64,000 nt of DNA from LMUY01 sp964247705 (GTDB lineage: Bacteria; Pseudomonadota; Alphaproteobacteria; Acetobacterales; Acetobacteraceae), in the NCBI GenBank assembly GCA_964247705.1, contig CAXTVQ010000005.1:1-64000 (forward strand). The letters are read 5' to 3'. The position numbers and the translations under genes were made by a program. The notes below the pieces were generated by a model that worked only from the letters and a program-made list of their open reading frames with translations, searched no databases and had not been told where the DNA came from. Below are positions 26,524 through 35,251 of the stretch, piece after piece; positions within the stretch are counted from its first letter, which is position 1, and each line of letters opens with the position of its first letter.

Positions 26524-27852
26524 ATGGCCAGCATCATCACACGGCGCAGGGCACTCGTGACGGGGGCAGGCCTGGCGGCCACCGGGTTGCTCGACTTCAA
26601 GGCGTCGGCGCTGACCGTCGCCGATGTTGCACCGCCGAAGCTGCCGATCGAGAGCGGCGCCACGTTGCGCATGTTGCGTCCGACGAAGTTCGTGGATCCG
26701 GACGAGACGATCTTCCGCGCCAACATCAAGGCGTTCAGCGACCAGATGGGCGTGCCGGTGCGCGTCGATTTCGTGGGTTGGGAGGATCTGCGGCCGCAAA
26801 CGGCGGTGGCGGCGAACACGGGCGCCGGGCCGGACGTGGTGGTGGGCTGGCCGAGCGATCCGCACATCTACGCGGACAAGCTGATCGAGGTGAGCGACGT
26901 CGCGGAGTATCTGGGCCAGAAATACGGCGGCTGGTACTACCTGGCCAACGTGTATGGGAAGCGTTGGAAGACCAACAACTGGATCGCGATCCCGATGGGC
27001 GGCTCCGGCGGGCCGGCAGTCTATCGCGAGTCGTGGATCAAGCAGGCGGGCTACGACACCATCCCGGCCGATTTCGACAACTTCCTGACGCTCTGCAAGA
27101 ACCTCAAGAAGAACGGCCATCCGGTGGGCTTCGCGCTGGGCAACGCGGTGGGGGACGCCAACTCCTACGCCGACTGGATGCTGTGGGGGTCCAACGGCTA
27201 CCTGGTGGACGAGGACAACAAGATCGCGATCGACAGCAAGGAGACGCGCAACGCACTCGCCTATGCGCGCGAGATGTATCCGACGATGATCAACGGCACC
27301 CTGTCCTGGCAGGACCCGAGCAACAACAAGGCGTTCATCAACGGCGACATCAGCATCACGACCAATGGGGTTTCCATCTACTACGCGCTGAAGAACGACC
27401 CGGCGAAGGCCGACATCGCAGCCGACACCAACCATCACGGCATGCCGGTCGGCGTGTTCGGCAAGCCGCCGACGTCGGCGCTGATCCTGAACGCGATGAT
27501 CTTCAAGCACACCAAGTATCCGAACGCGTCCAAGGAGCTGCTGCGCTTCCTGATGGAGCAGCCGCAGTATGAGAAGTGGCTGACCGGGACGGCCGGGTAT
27601 TGGGCGCAGACGCTGAAGGCCTATGCGGACAGCGACGTGTGGAAGGGTGACCCTAAGATCGCGGCCTATCGCGACACGTGCGACTCGCCATGCTGGGACG
27701 GCTACAAGGGGCCGATCAATGCCGCGTCCGGCGCGGTGGCGGCGGATTACGTGCTGGTGCAGATGTTCGCGGGCGTCGCCTCGGGCCAGAGCTCGATCGA
27801 GGACGCGATCAGCGAGGCCCAACGGCGGGCGAAGCGGTATTACCGGAGCTAG
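26524..27852 (+). CDS. Sugar ABC transporter substrate-binding protein, Tat-type signal
   Basis: A family 1 extracellular solute-binding protein of about 442 residues. The N-terminus TRRRALVTGAGLAATGLL has a twin-arginine (residues 7-9) before a weakly hydrophobic stretch, suggesting Tat export. The mature part shows GPDVVVGWPSDPHIYADKL, WIAIPMGGSGGPAVYRESW and YADWMLWGSNGYLVDEDN, the layout of binding proteins of the maltose/UgpB class. The stop is 3 bases before the dehydratase gene, with which it is surely co-transcribed. It is divergent from the importer ATPase/permeases with a 129-base shared promoter region. Confidence 0.88.
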   Translation: MASIITRRRALVTGAGLAATGLLDFKASALTVADVAPPKLPIESGATLRMLRPTKFVDPDETIFRANIKAFSDQMGVPVRVDFVGWEDLRPQTAVAANTGAGPDVVVGWPSDPHIYADKLIEVSDVAEYLGQKYGGWYYLANVYGKRWKTNNWIAIPMGGSGGPAVYRESWIKQAGYDTIPADFDNFLTLCKNLKKNGHPVGFALGNAVGDANSYADWMLWGSNGYLVDEDNKIAIDSKETRNALAYAREMYPTMINGTLSWQDPSNNKAFINGDISITTNGVSIYYALKNDPAKADIAADTNHHGMPVGVFGKPPTSALILNAMIFKHTKYPNASKELLRFLMEQPQYEKWLTGTAGYWAQTLKAYADSDVWKGDPKIAAYRDTCDSPCWDGYKGPINAASGAVAADYVLVQMFAGVASGQSSIEDAISEAQRRAKRYYRS

Positions 27853-27855
27853 GCG

Positions 27856-29031
27856 ATGAAGGTTACCGCGATCGAGACGCTAAGGGCGGATGCCGGCTGG
27901 CGGATGTTCTCCTACCTCAAGGTCATGACCGACAGCGGGGTGGTCGGCTGGTCCGAGTACAACGAGAGTTTCGGCAGCCCCGGGTTGTCCGGGGTGATCG
28001 AGACGCTGGCGCCGCTGGTGGTGGGGCAGGATCCGCGTGCGTCCGAGCGGGTGGTGGCGATGCTGCACGTGAACACGCGGCAATCGCAGGGCGGGCTGAT
28101 CGCGCAGGCGATCGCAGCGGTGGAGAACGCGCTGCTGGACATCCGCGGCAAGGATCTGGGCGTGCCGGTGGCGGCCCTGTTCGGCGGCCCGGTGCGGGAC
28201 CGCATTCCGCTCTATTGGTCGCACATGAGCACGTACCGCATCCGCAACGCGGCGATGATGGGCGTGCCGCAGATGCTCACGTTCGACGACGTGTCCCGCC
28301 ATGCGGCCGAGATCAAGGCGGCCGGGTTCAAGGCGATGAAGACCAACACGATGCAGTTGATCGACGGCAAGCTGGCCCCGGCGGGCGCCGGGTTCGGCCG
28401 GGTGGCGGGGTGGCCGGAGCTGAACTGGACGCCGGAGCTGATGGCGGCCACCGAGCGCACGCTGCAGGCGGTGCGGGAGGGCGCGGGCTACGATATCGGC
28501 CTCATGCTGGACGTGAACTTCCACTACAAGACGGAGGGGTTCGCGCGGGTGGCGGACGTAGTTGCGCCGTTTAAGCTGTCCTGGCTCGAAATCGACACGC
28601 ATGACCCGGCGTCGCTGGCCTTGCTGCGCCGCCGTGCGCCGTGCCCGATCGCTTCGTGCGAGACGCTGTGCGGGCGGCGGGACTTCAAGCCGTTCTTCGA
28701 GCAATACGCGATGGACGTCGCGATCATCGACGTGCCGTGGAACGGGATGGGCGAGGCGGTGAAGATCGCGTCCATGGCCGACGTGTACGAAGTGAACGTG
28801 GCGCCGCATAATTTCTACGGTCACCTCTGCACCATGCACAGCGCGCACTTCTCCGCCGCGGTGCCGAACTTCCGCATCATGGAGATCGACCTGGACAGCG
28901 TGGCCTGGCGGGATGAGTTTTACACCAGCCAGCCCACGATCGAGAATGGCGAGTTGGTGCTGCCGACCGCATCTGGCTGGGGCATCGAGGTCAACGAGAA
29001 GGCGGTGCGCGCGCGTCCGCCGAAGCATTAG
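27856..29031 (+). CDS. Enolase-superfamily dehydratase/racemase (mandelate racemase/muconate lactonizing type)
   Basis: A 391-residue enzyme abstracting the alpha proton of a carboxylate substrate, probably dehydrating a sugar acid to a 2-keto-3-deoxy acid. The N-terminal capping domain has VMTDSGVVGWSEYNESFGSP, and ALLDIRGKDLGVPVAALFGG is diagnostic. The three Mg2+ ligands are read as Asp219 (LMLDVNFHY), Glu245 (WLEID) and Glu269 (ASCETL). Asp292 with His318 (VAPHNF) fits the His-Asp base pair. The usual KxK motif of the barrel's second strand is replaced by AMKTNT (Lys162 alone). It lies between a binding protein and a dehydrogenase. Substrate not determinable. Confidence 0.85.
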   Translation: MKVTAIETLRADAGWRMFSYLKVMTDSGVVGWSEYNESFGSPGLSGVIETLAPLVVGQDPRASERVVAMLHVNTRQSQGGLIAQAIAAVENALLDIRGKDLGVPVAALFGGPVRDRIPLYWSHMSTYRIRNAAMMGVPQMLTFDDVSRHAAEIKAAGFKAMKTNTMQLIDGKLAPAGAGFGRVAGWPELNWTPELMAATERTLQAVREGAGYDIGLMLDVNFHYKTEGFARVADVVAPFKLSWLEIDTHDPASLALLRRRAPCPIASCETLCGRRDFKPFFEQYAMDVAIIDVPWNGMGEAVKIASMADVYEVNVAPHNFYGHLCTMHSAHFSAAVPNFRIMEIDLDSVAWRDEFYTSQPTIENGELVLPTASGWGIEVNEKAVRARPPKH

Positions 29032-29043
29032 GAGAGCCCTGCA

Positions 29044-30090
29044 TTGGCCAAGTACCGCATCGCGACCCCGGCCGGCGCCAGCTTCACCGTGGCTGGCGGC
29101 GGCTATGACCTCGAGCTGGAGGCGCTGGCGGGCATGGACGCCGAGTTCGTCGAGTTGCCGGCGGACGAGGACGGTTTCATTGCCGGGGCGCAGGATTGCG
29201 ACGCGGTGTATGCGAAGGGGATGGCGTTCACCGCCAAGGTGATCGAGGGCTTGCCGTCCCGGTGCAAGGGAATCTCGCTCGGGTCGGTCGGCGTGGATTC
29301 GGTGGACGTGGCGGCGGCGACGGCGCGGGGCATCCCCGTCACCAATTGTCCGGACACGTTCATCGACGAGGTCGCGGACCATGCGATGGCGCTGCTGCTG
29401 GCCGGGCACCGCCGGATCATCGAGCAGGACCGCATGGTGCGCGAAGGCCGCTGGCGCGAGGGCCGGCCGCAGCTCTCGCAGATGCCGCGGCTGATGGGGT
29501 CCCGGCTGGGGTTCGTGGCGTTCGGCCGGGTGGCGCGGCTGGTGGCGCGGCGGGCGAAGGCGTTCGGGATCGACATGGTCGCGTACGACCCGTTCATCGA
29601 GGAGCTGGTGATCTACGAATACGGCGCCCGGCCGGCGACGCTGGAGGAGGTGCTGAGCACGTCCGACTTCGTCTCGATGCACGCGCCGGCCACCCCGCAG
29701 GCGCGCGGGATGCTGACGGAGAAGCATTTCCGCATGATGAAGCCGACGGCGTGGTTCATCAACACGGGGCGCGGACCCACGGTGGACGAGGCGGCGCTGA
29801 TCCGTGCGCTCGAGGAGAAGTGGATCGCGGGCGCCTCGCTGGACGTGCTGGAACAGGAACCGCCACAGCAGGACAACCCGTTGCTGCAGATGCTGAACGT
29901 GGTGCTGAGCCCGCACAATGCGTCGGCGTCCGCCCGGTTCGACCTGGCCCGCAAGCGCCGGGTCGGGCAGGAGTTGTCGTTGATGCTGTCGGGGCGGTGG
30001 CCGATGAGCTGCGTCAACCCGACGGTGCTGCCCGGTTCGGCGCTGAAGCGGTGGCAGCCCTACTCGATGGAGCGAGGGCCCAATAGCTGA
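29044..30090 (+). CDS. D-isomer-specific 2-hydroxyacid dehydrogenase family protein
   Basis: A 348-residue NAD(P)-dependent oxidoreductase, reducing a 2-keto acid or oxidising a 2-hydroxy acid. The catalytic arginine is in INTGRGPTVDEAAL, the glutamate in DVLEQEPP, and the histidine in LSPHNASASARF. The dinucleotide loop reads LGFVAFGRVARLV, where the usual GxGxxG is AxGxxA-like, a notable change. The start is TTG 29044 after GGAGAG; no ATG fits. It follows the dehydratase by 12 bases, so it probably acts on the same sugar acid route, perhaps on a keto acid intermediate. Confidence 0.85.
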   Translation: MAKYRIATPAGASFTVAGGGYDLELEALAGMDAEFVELPADEDGFIAGAQDCDAVYAKGMAFTAKVIEGLPSRCKGISLGSVGVDSVDVAAATARGIPVTNCPDTFIDEVADHAMALLLAGHRRIIEQDRMVREGRWREGRPQLSQMPRLMGSRLGFVAFGRVARLVARRAKAFGIDMVAYDPFIEELVIYEYGARPATLEEVLSTSDFVSMHAPATPQARGMLTEKHFRMMKPTAWFINTGRGPTVDEAALIRALEEKWIAGASLDVLEQEPPQQDNPLLQMLNVVLSPHNASASARFDLARKRRVGQELSLMLSGRWPMSCVNPTVLPGSALKRWQPYSMERGPNS

Positions 30091-30142
30091 GCACGCTTAG
30101 GGCGGGCAACGCCTGCCGGCGGCACGAAGGCGTGTTGCCGGC

Positions 30143-32128
30143 ATGAGCCGCACCCTCGCGCCGGCCGACGTGTTCGGTTTCCTCAGCGTCGCCGCGCCGC
30201 AGATCGCGCTGGATGGTTCCCGCATCGTGGCCATCGTCACGAGGCGGGACATCGCGACGGATACGCGGGTACCCTCGCTATGGCAGTCCACCGACCGTGC
30301 GACATGGACCACGCTGCCGGAGACTGACGGCGCGCTGGTCGTGCGGATCGCGCCGGACGGTGACCGGATCGCACTGATCCGCCGGACCGAAGCCGGCTAC
30401 GAGCTGTGCGTCCGTATGGACGGCGCAGATCCGGTGGTGCTGCATCGCACGGTGACACCGATGCGCGAGTTGGCGTGGTCACCCGACGGGCGTTCCCTCG
30501 CGTTCCAGGCCCGGGTGGACGCGCCGTTGCCGGATTGGCTGGGCCTCCCCGTAGCGCCCGACGGCGCGCGCTGGGCGGGTGCGCCGCGCCACACGGACCG
30601 GCTGCTGTATCGGCATGACGCGTTGGGCGAGCTGCCGGACAGCGTGTTCCACATCTTCGTGGCGCCGGCCGATGGCAATGTGCCGGCAAGGCAGATTACC
30701 AGCGGCGTCTGGCACAACGGCCTGCCGCATCACGTGCCGCCGGGTCTGGTCTGGGCGGCGGATGGCGCGTCGGTCCTGATCGCCGGCACGCGGCGGGCGG
30801 ACTGGGACACGAGGCCCGGCGATACGGACATCCACAGGATCATCGTCGCGGACGGCGCCGTGCGGCAGTTGACCGACATCCCGGGCCAGACCGCGCATCC
30901 GGCACCGTCACCGGACGGACGGCTGATTGCGTTCACGGCCGTGCGCGAGCGGGGGATGAGCCACCACCTTCGCCGGCTGTTCGTGATGCCGGCCGAGGGT
31001 GGCGAGCCGCGCGAGGTGCTGCCGGGCTTCGACCGCAGCATCGGGGACATCGCGTGGAGTGCGGACGGCGAGAGCCTGCTCGCCACGTATGATGATCCGG
31101 GGGCGGGCAACATCGCCCGGGTCGGGCTGGAGGACGGCGCGCTCACCGTGCTCGCACGCGATGCCAGTGGCGGTGCGATCGAGATGCCGTATGCCGGGCA
31201 CGGGTTCTGCGCCGCACGGGATGGCACGGTCGTTTATGTCCGCTCGGCGGTGGATGTGCCGAGCGAAGTGTGCGTGGTGGAACCGGGTGCCGCGCCTCGG
31301 TCGCTCACGGCGCTGAACGCAGAGTTGGCGGAAGCGGTGGGCGGATTCCGATCGGCCGAGCCATTCTGGGTCACGGGCGGGGAGGGGCGCCAGGTCCAGT
31401 GCTGGCTGCTGCTGCCGCCCGGCCCTGGTCCGCATCCGGCGGTGTTGGAGATCCACGGCGGCCCTTACCAGCAATACGGATCGCGCTTCTCGATCAAGCA
31501 CCAGGCCATGGCGGCGGCCGGGTATGCCGTGCTGTATTGCAATCCCGCCGGGTCCACCGGATACGGCGAGGCGTTCACGGACGTGCTGCACGACCGGTTT
31601 CCCGGCCCGGATTGGGACGACCTCGTGGCCGCGGTCGACACTGTGGCGGCCCGGCCGGATATCGACGCCGGCAATTTCTTCGTCAGCGGCCAGAGCGGCG
31701 GGGGTGTGCTGACGCTCTGGGCCGTGACGCACAGCCAGCGGTTCCGCGGCGCGGTGGCGATCAAGCCGGTGGTGGACTGGTCGTCCTGGGTGCTCGGCAG
31801 CGATATCGGCCCCTCGGTGGGCGTGCGCTGGATGGGCGGTTCGCTGCCGTGGGAGGCGCCGGAGAAATACCGGGCCCGCTCACCGGTGACATACGCGCGG
31901 GATGTGCGGACGCCCACGCTGCTGATGGCCGGTGAGGCGGACACGCGCACGCCGATGAGCGAGACGTTGCAGATGTACGCCGCGTTGCGCCTGGCGGGGG
32001 TGGACGCGCATCTGCTGCGGTTCCCGGGAGCGACGCATAGTTCGTCGGCCATGCGTCCGTCCCTGTTCGCCGCCGAGATCGCGGCCACGATCGGGTGGTT
32101 CGACCGGCAACGGAGCCCCAACGGCTAG
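30143..32128 (+). CDS. S9 family (prolyl oligopeptidase-like) serine hydrolase
   Basis: A 661-residue protein: an N-terminal beta-propeller with WD/TolB-like strands (AWSPDGRSLAFQARV, AHPAPSPDGRLIAFTAV, IAWSADGESLLATYDD) and a C-terminal alpha/beta-hydrolase domain. The catalytic triad is visible: Ser518 in VSGQSGGGVLTL, Asp600 in AGEADTRTP and His632 in FPGATHSS. EIHGGPYQQYG is the oxyanion region. There is no clear signal peptide. Family members are acylaminoacyl peptidases or dipeptidyl peptidases, some esterases. It stands between sugar acid genes and a second importer in the same direction, 52 bases after the dehydrogenase gene. Relation to that pathway is unclear. Confidence 0.85.
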   Translation: MSRTLAPADVFGFLSVAAPQIALDGSRIVAIVTRRDIATDTRVPSLWQSTDRATWTTLPETDGALVVRIAPDGDRIALIRRTEAGYELCVRMDGADPVVLHRTVTPMRELAWSPDGRSLAFQARVDAPLPDWLGLPVAPDGARWAGAPRHTDRLLYRHDALGELPDSVFHIFVAPADGNVPARQITSGVWHNGLPHHVPPGLVWAADGASVLIAGTRRADWDTRPGDTDIHRIIVADGAVRQLTDIPGQTAHPAPSPDGRLIAFTAVRERGMSHHLRRLFVMPAEGGEPREVLPGFDRSIGDIAWSADGESLLATYDDPGAGNIARVGLEDGALTVLARDASGGAIEMPYAGHGFCAARDGTVVYVRSAVDVPSEVCVVEPGAAPRSLTALNAELAEAVGGFRSAEPFWVTGGEGRQVQCWLLLPPGPGPHPAVLEIHGGPYQQYGSRFSIKHQAMAAAGYAVLYCNPAGSTGYGEAFTDVLHDRFPGPDWDDLVAAVDTVAARPDIDAGNFFVSGQSGGGVLTLWAVTHSQRFRGAVAIKPVVDWSSWVLGSDIGPSVGVRWMGGSLPWEAPEKYRARSPVTYARDVRTPTLLMAGEADTRTPMSETLQMYAALRLAGVDAHLLRFPGATHSSSAMRPSLFAAEIAATIGWFDRQRSPNG

Positions 32129-32210
32129 ACCGGACCAACCCTCTGGACGGCCCGTCAGCGACGTTGCACGCTCGAAAGATGTGCGCAGGGTCGATGCAAA
32201 GGAGATCGAA

Positions 32211-33425
32211 TTGGCCGTCCTGAAACAGATCGCAATCGCCGCCGCCCTTTGCTTGGCCAGCACGTTCGCCGTCCGCGCCGAGACGGTGCATGTCACCGTC
32301 TCCTACTACAGCGCCGCGACCGGGCCATATTTCGAGAAAATGGCGGAGCAGTTCCACCAGGCCAATCCCGGCATCGACATCAAGATCGACGTCGTCAACT
32401 GGGACGGGCTGCTGCAGAAGCTGCAGACCGATATCTCGGGCGGCGTTAATCCCGACATCTCGATCATCGGCACCCGCTGGCTGCTGGACTTCGTCCGTGA
32501 CGACATCGCGGAGCCGCTCGACGGCTATATGCAGCCCGACTTCAAGGCCCGCTTCATCCCGCCCTTCCTGCAGCCTGCGACCATCGGCGGGAAGATCTAC
32601 GGCCTGCCGATCGCCGCCAGCGCCCGCGCGATGTACTACAACAAGGCGATGCTCACCCAGGCCGGCTTCCCGAACGGCCCCGCTACCTGGGATGACGTCG
32701 TGGCCGCCTCGCAGAAGCTGAAGGCGGCTGGCACGCCGGGTTTCGGCCTGATGGCCAAGGGCACCGAGGTGGACGTGTATTACTATTACGCGCTGTGGAG
32801 CTACGGCGGCGACGTGGTGCGGGACGGCAAGGCCGCGTTCGCATCACCCGAGGGCGTCCGCGCGCTGGCGCTGTATAAATCCATGGTGGATGGCGGCCTG
32901 ACCGAACCCGGCGTCACCAGCTACACCCGCGAGGACCTGCAGAACCTGTTCAAGCAGGGGCGCGTCGGCATGGTGATCACCGCACCCTTCCTGATCAACC
33001 AGCTCGCCAAGGAGGCGCCCTCGCTCGAGTACGGGATCGTCCCCGTCCCCAAGGGCACCACCAGCTCCACCTATGCCGTCACGGATTCCGTGGTGATGTT
33101 CAAGAACTCGAAGGTGAAGCAGGGTGCCTGGAAGTTCCTCGACTTCCTGTTCACCAAGGAGCCGCGGGTCGAGTTCACCCGCGGCGAGGGCTTCCTGCCG
33201 ACCACCAAGGCCGAAGCGGACGACCCGTATTTCACCGATAACGCCCGACTGAAGATCTTCGTGGACCTGCTGCCGACCGCGCATTTCGCGCCGACCATCA
33301 CCGGCTGGGAAGATACCGCCAAGGCCGTCACGGACGCCGTGCAGTCCGTCTATATCGGTAAGGCCGAGCCCGAAGCCGCGCTCAAGCAGGCCGCCGCCGC
33401 TGCCGACGAGTCGCTCGGCAAGTGA
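32211..33425 (+). CDS. Sugar ABC transporter substrate-binding protein (second importer)
   Basis: A 404-residue family 1 solute-binding protein. The signal peptide is LKQIAIAAALCLASTFAVRA, followed by ETVHVTVSYY. Segments FEKMAEQFHQANPGIDIKID, GVNPDISIIGTRWLLDF and YGLPIAASARAMYYNKAM are standard for UgpB/MalE-like proteins. The TTG at 32211 lies 6 bases after GGAG and gives a normal signal peptide; an upstream in-frame start at 32181 would disturb it. It is the first gene of a B-F-G operon without its own ATPase. Confidence 0.88.
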   Translation: MAVLKQIAIAAALCLASTFAVRAETVHVTVSYYSAATGPYFEKMAEQFHQANPGIDIKIDVVNWDGLLQKLQTDISGGVNPDISIIGTRWLLDFVRDDIAEPLDGYMQPDFKARFIPPFLQPATIGGKIYGLPIAASARAMYYNKAMLTQAGFPNGPATWDDVVAASQKLKAAGTPGFGLMAKGTEVDVYYYYALWSYGGDVVRDGKAAFASPEGVRALALYKSMVDGGLTEPGVTSYTREDLQNLFKQGRVGMVITAPFLINQLAKEAPSLEYGIVPVPKGTTSSTYAVTDSVVMFKNSKVKQGAWKFLDFLFTKEPRVEFTRGEGFLPTTKAEADDPYFTDNARLKIFVDLLPTAHFAPTITGWEDTAKAVTDAVQSVYIGKAEPEAALKQAAAAADESLGK

Positions 33426-34321
33426 GTCCACCGGCCGCCGCCGCGCGGACCGGGCGGCGGCGCCTCGACTGGGCTCCCTGGGCTCTGATCTCCCCGAGCC
33501 TCGTGCTCGCCGCGATCATCATCGTCTATCCGTTCGGCGAGATCGTCTATCTCTCCCTGTCGGACGTCTCCCGCTTCGGCCTGGTGCGCGGCTTCGCGGG
33601 CCTGGCCAACTACATCACGATCGGCGCCAGCAGCATCTTCCAGGGGGCGCTGTGGCGGACGGTGGTCTGGACGGTGGGCGTGGTGGGCGGAACGCTGCTG
33701 GCCTCGATGCCGGTGGCCCTCGTGCTGCGGCGCGATTTCTACGGCCGCGGGCTGGCGCGCATGATCATCATGCTGCCCTGGGCGATCTCGCTCGCCATGG
33801 CCGCGATCGTCTGGCTGTGGTCGTTCAACGCCGATTACGGGATGATCAACGGCACGCTGCACGAACTCGGGCTGATGCCGGTCTCGGTGCAGTGGATGGC
33901 CCGCGCGGACACGGCGTTCCCGGTGGAGATCGCCATCGGCATCGTCGTTTCGATCCCGTTCACGGCGACGATCCTGCTGGGCGGGCTCTCCTCCATCCCC
34001 GCCGACATCTACGAGGCGGCGGTGATGGACGGCACGCGGCCCTGGCAGAGCTTCTGGCACCTCACGCTGCCGCTGATGCGCCCGTTCATCAACATCGCCG
34101 TGGTGCTGAACGTCATCCACGTGGTCAACTCGTTCCCGATCATCTGGGTGATGACGCAGGGCGGCCCGGACAACTCCACCCACATCCTGGTCACCTACCT
34201 GTATGAGCTGTCGTTCCGCCTCGGCCGGCCGGGGCAGGCCGCGTCCGTGTCGATCGCCATGCTCGCCATCGTACTGTGCTTCACCATCGTCTACCTGCGG
34301 CTGCGGCGGGAGACGGCATGA
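33422..34321 (+). CDS. Carbohydrate ABC transporter permease (MalF/UgpA type, second importer)
   Basis: A 299-residue permease with six helices. An arginine-rich tail precedes the first helix (LISPSLVLAAIIIVYPFGEI), followed by VYLSLSDVSRFG. The EAA loop is YEAAVMDGTRPWQSFWHLTL. The start is GTG 33422, overlapping the binding-protein stop (GTGA); the end overlaps the next permease (ATGA). Tight overlaps imply a single transcript. Confidence 0.9.
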   Translation: MSPPAAAARTGRRRLDWAPWALISPSLVLAAIIIVYPFGEIVYLSLSDVSRFGLVRGFAGLANYITIGASSIFQGALWRTVVWTVGVVGGTLLASMPVALVLRRDFYGRGLARMIIMLPWAISLAMAAIVWLWSFNADYGMINGTLHELGLMPVSVQWMARADTAFPVEIAIGIVVSIPFTATILLGGLSSIPADIYEAAVMDGTRPWQSFWHLTLPLMRPFINIAVVLNVIHVVNSFPIIWVMTQGGPDNSTHILVTYLYELSFRLGRPGQAASVSIAMLAIVLCFTIVYLRLRRETA

Positions 34322-35166
34322 AGCACCGTCCACTCCTCCGCTCTGTCTGGAGTTGGGCCGTGCTCTCTCCGGTGATGGTCGTGACGCTGCTGCCCTTCGC
34401 CGTCATGCTGTCCACGGCGCTCAAGCCCACCGCCGAGGTGATCGCCTACCCGCCGCGTTGGCTGCCCTCGCGGCTGGCGTGGGAGAACTTTTCGGCGATG
34501 TGGCGCGCGGTGGATTTCGGCACCAGCGCGCTGAACAGCTTGCTCGTCAGCGCCGGCGCCACGTTGCTGACCCTGGCCGTGTCCATCCCCGCCGCTTACG
34601 CGATGAGCCGCATGGTGTTCCGGGGCCGGGCGGCGTTCAGCCAGTTCCTGCTGGTGACGCAGATGCTCTCGCCGATCCTGCTGGTGCTGGGCCTGTTCCG
34701 CATGGCCGCCAGCATCCATGTCGGCGGCGGCACGCTGGTGGACAGCCGCGGCACCGTCGTCGTGATCTACGCCGCGTTCCAACTGGCGTTCGCGGTATGG
34801 ATGCTGGCGTCCTATTTCGCGACCATCCCGGTCGAGCTCGAGGAAGCCGCGTGGCTGGACGGCGCCAAGCGGTTCGCCGCGATCCGCTGGATCTTCATCC
34901 CGCTCGCGCTGCCCGCCATCGCCGTGACCGGGATCGTCACCTTCGTCAATTGCTGGAACGAGTTTCCGGTGGCGCTGACCATGCTGCGTGACCCGGCGAG
35001 CCTCACTCTGCCGCTCAAGGTGGTGAACCTGGTGGTCGGCCGGTACACCGTGGATTGGAACCAGGTGATGGCAGCCGCCTTGCTGGCCACGGTGCCGGTG
35101 GCCGTCGTGTTCGCCGCGTTGCAGCGATATCTGGTGCAAGGGCTTACGCTCGGGGCGGTTAAGTGA
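34318..35166 (+). CDS. Carbohydrate ABC transporter permease (MalG/UgpE type, second importer)
   Basis: A 282-residue permease. The first helix is LSPVMVVTLLPFAVMLSTAL, with the family motif STALKPTAEVIAYPPRWLPS and the EAA loop EEAAWLDGAKRFAAIRWIFI. It is the last gene of the operon; a palindromic hairpin follows at 35209. With no ATPase next to it, it probably borrows the UgpC-type ATPase encoded at 25351-26394 or one elsewhere. Confidence 0.9.
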   Translation: MKHRPLLRSVWSWAVLSPVMVVTLLPFAVMLSTALKPTAEVIAYPPRWLPSRLAWENFSAMWRAVDFGTSALNSLLVSAGATLLTLAVSIPAAYAMSRMVFRGRAAFSQFLLVTQMLSPILLVLGLFRMAASIHVGGGTLVDSRGTVVVIYAAFQLAFAVWMLASYFATIPVELEEAAWLDGAKRFAAIRWIFIPLALPAIAVTGIVTFVNCWNEFPVALTMLRDPASLTLPLKVVNLVVGRYTVDWNQVMAAALLATVPVAVVFAALQRYLVQGLTLGAVK

Positions 35167-35208
35167 GCGCGCGTTGCCCCAGTCCTGTGCGACCCGCCCT
35201 CACCCCGG

Positions 35209-35232
35209 CCCTCTCCCGCAAGCGGAAGAGGG
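35209..35232. terminator. Palindromic hairpin between convergent genes (REP-like)
   Basis: CCCTCTCCCGC-AA-GCGGAAGAGGG, an 11-base stem with one mismatch. It lies between the importer operon and the convergent glyQ gene and could act as a bidirectional terminator. The CCCTCTCCCG core recurs at 59781, also between convergent genes, so it is probably a dispersed element. It has no T-run on either side. Confidence 0.5.
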
Positions 35233-35251
35233 AGATGGAAAGCGGCGGGTC

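Noticed and set aside
27880..29916. 678-codon minus-strand frame opposite the dehydratase and dehydrogenase genes
   Set aside because: Runs antisense through two well-supported genes and is Arg/His-rich.
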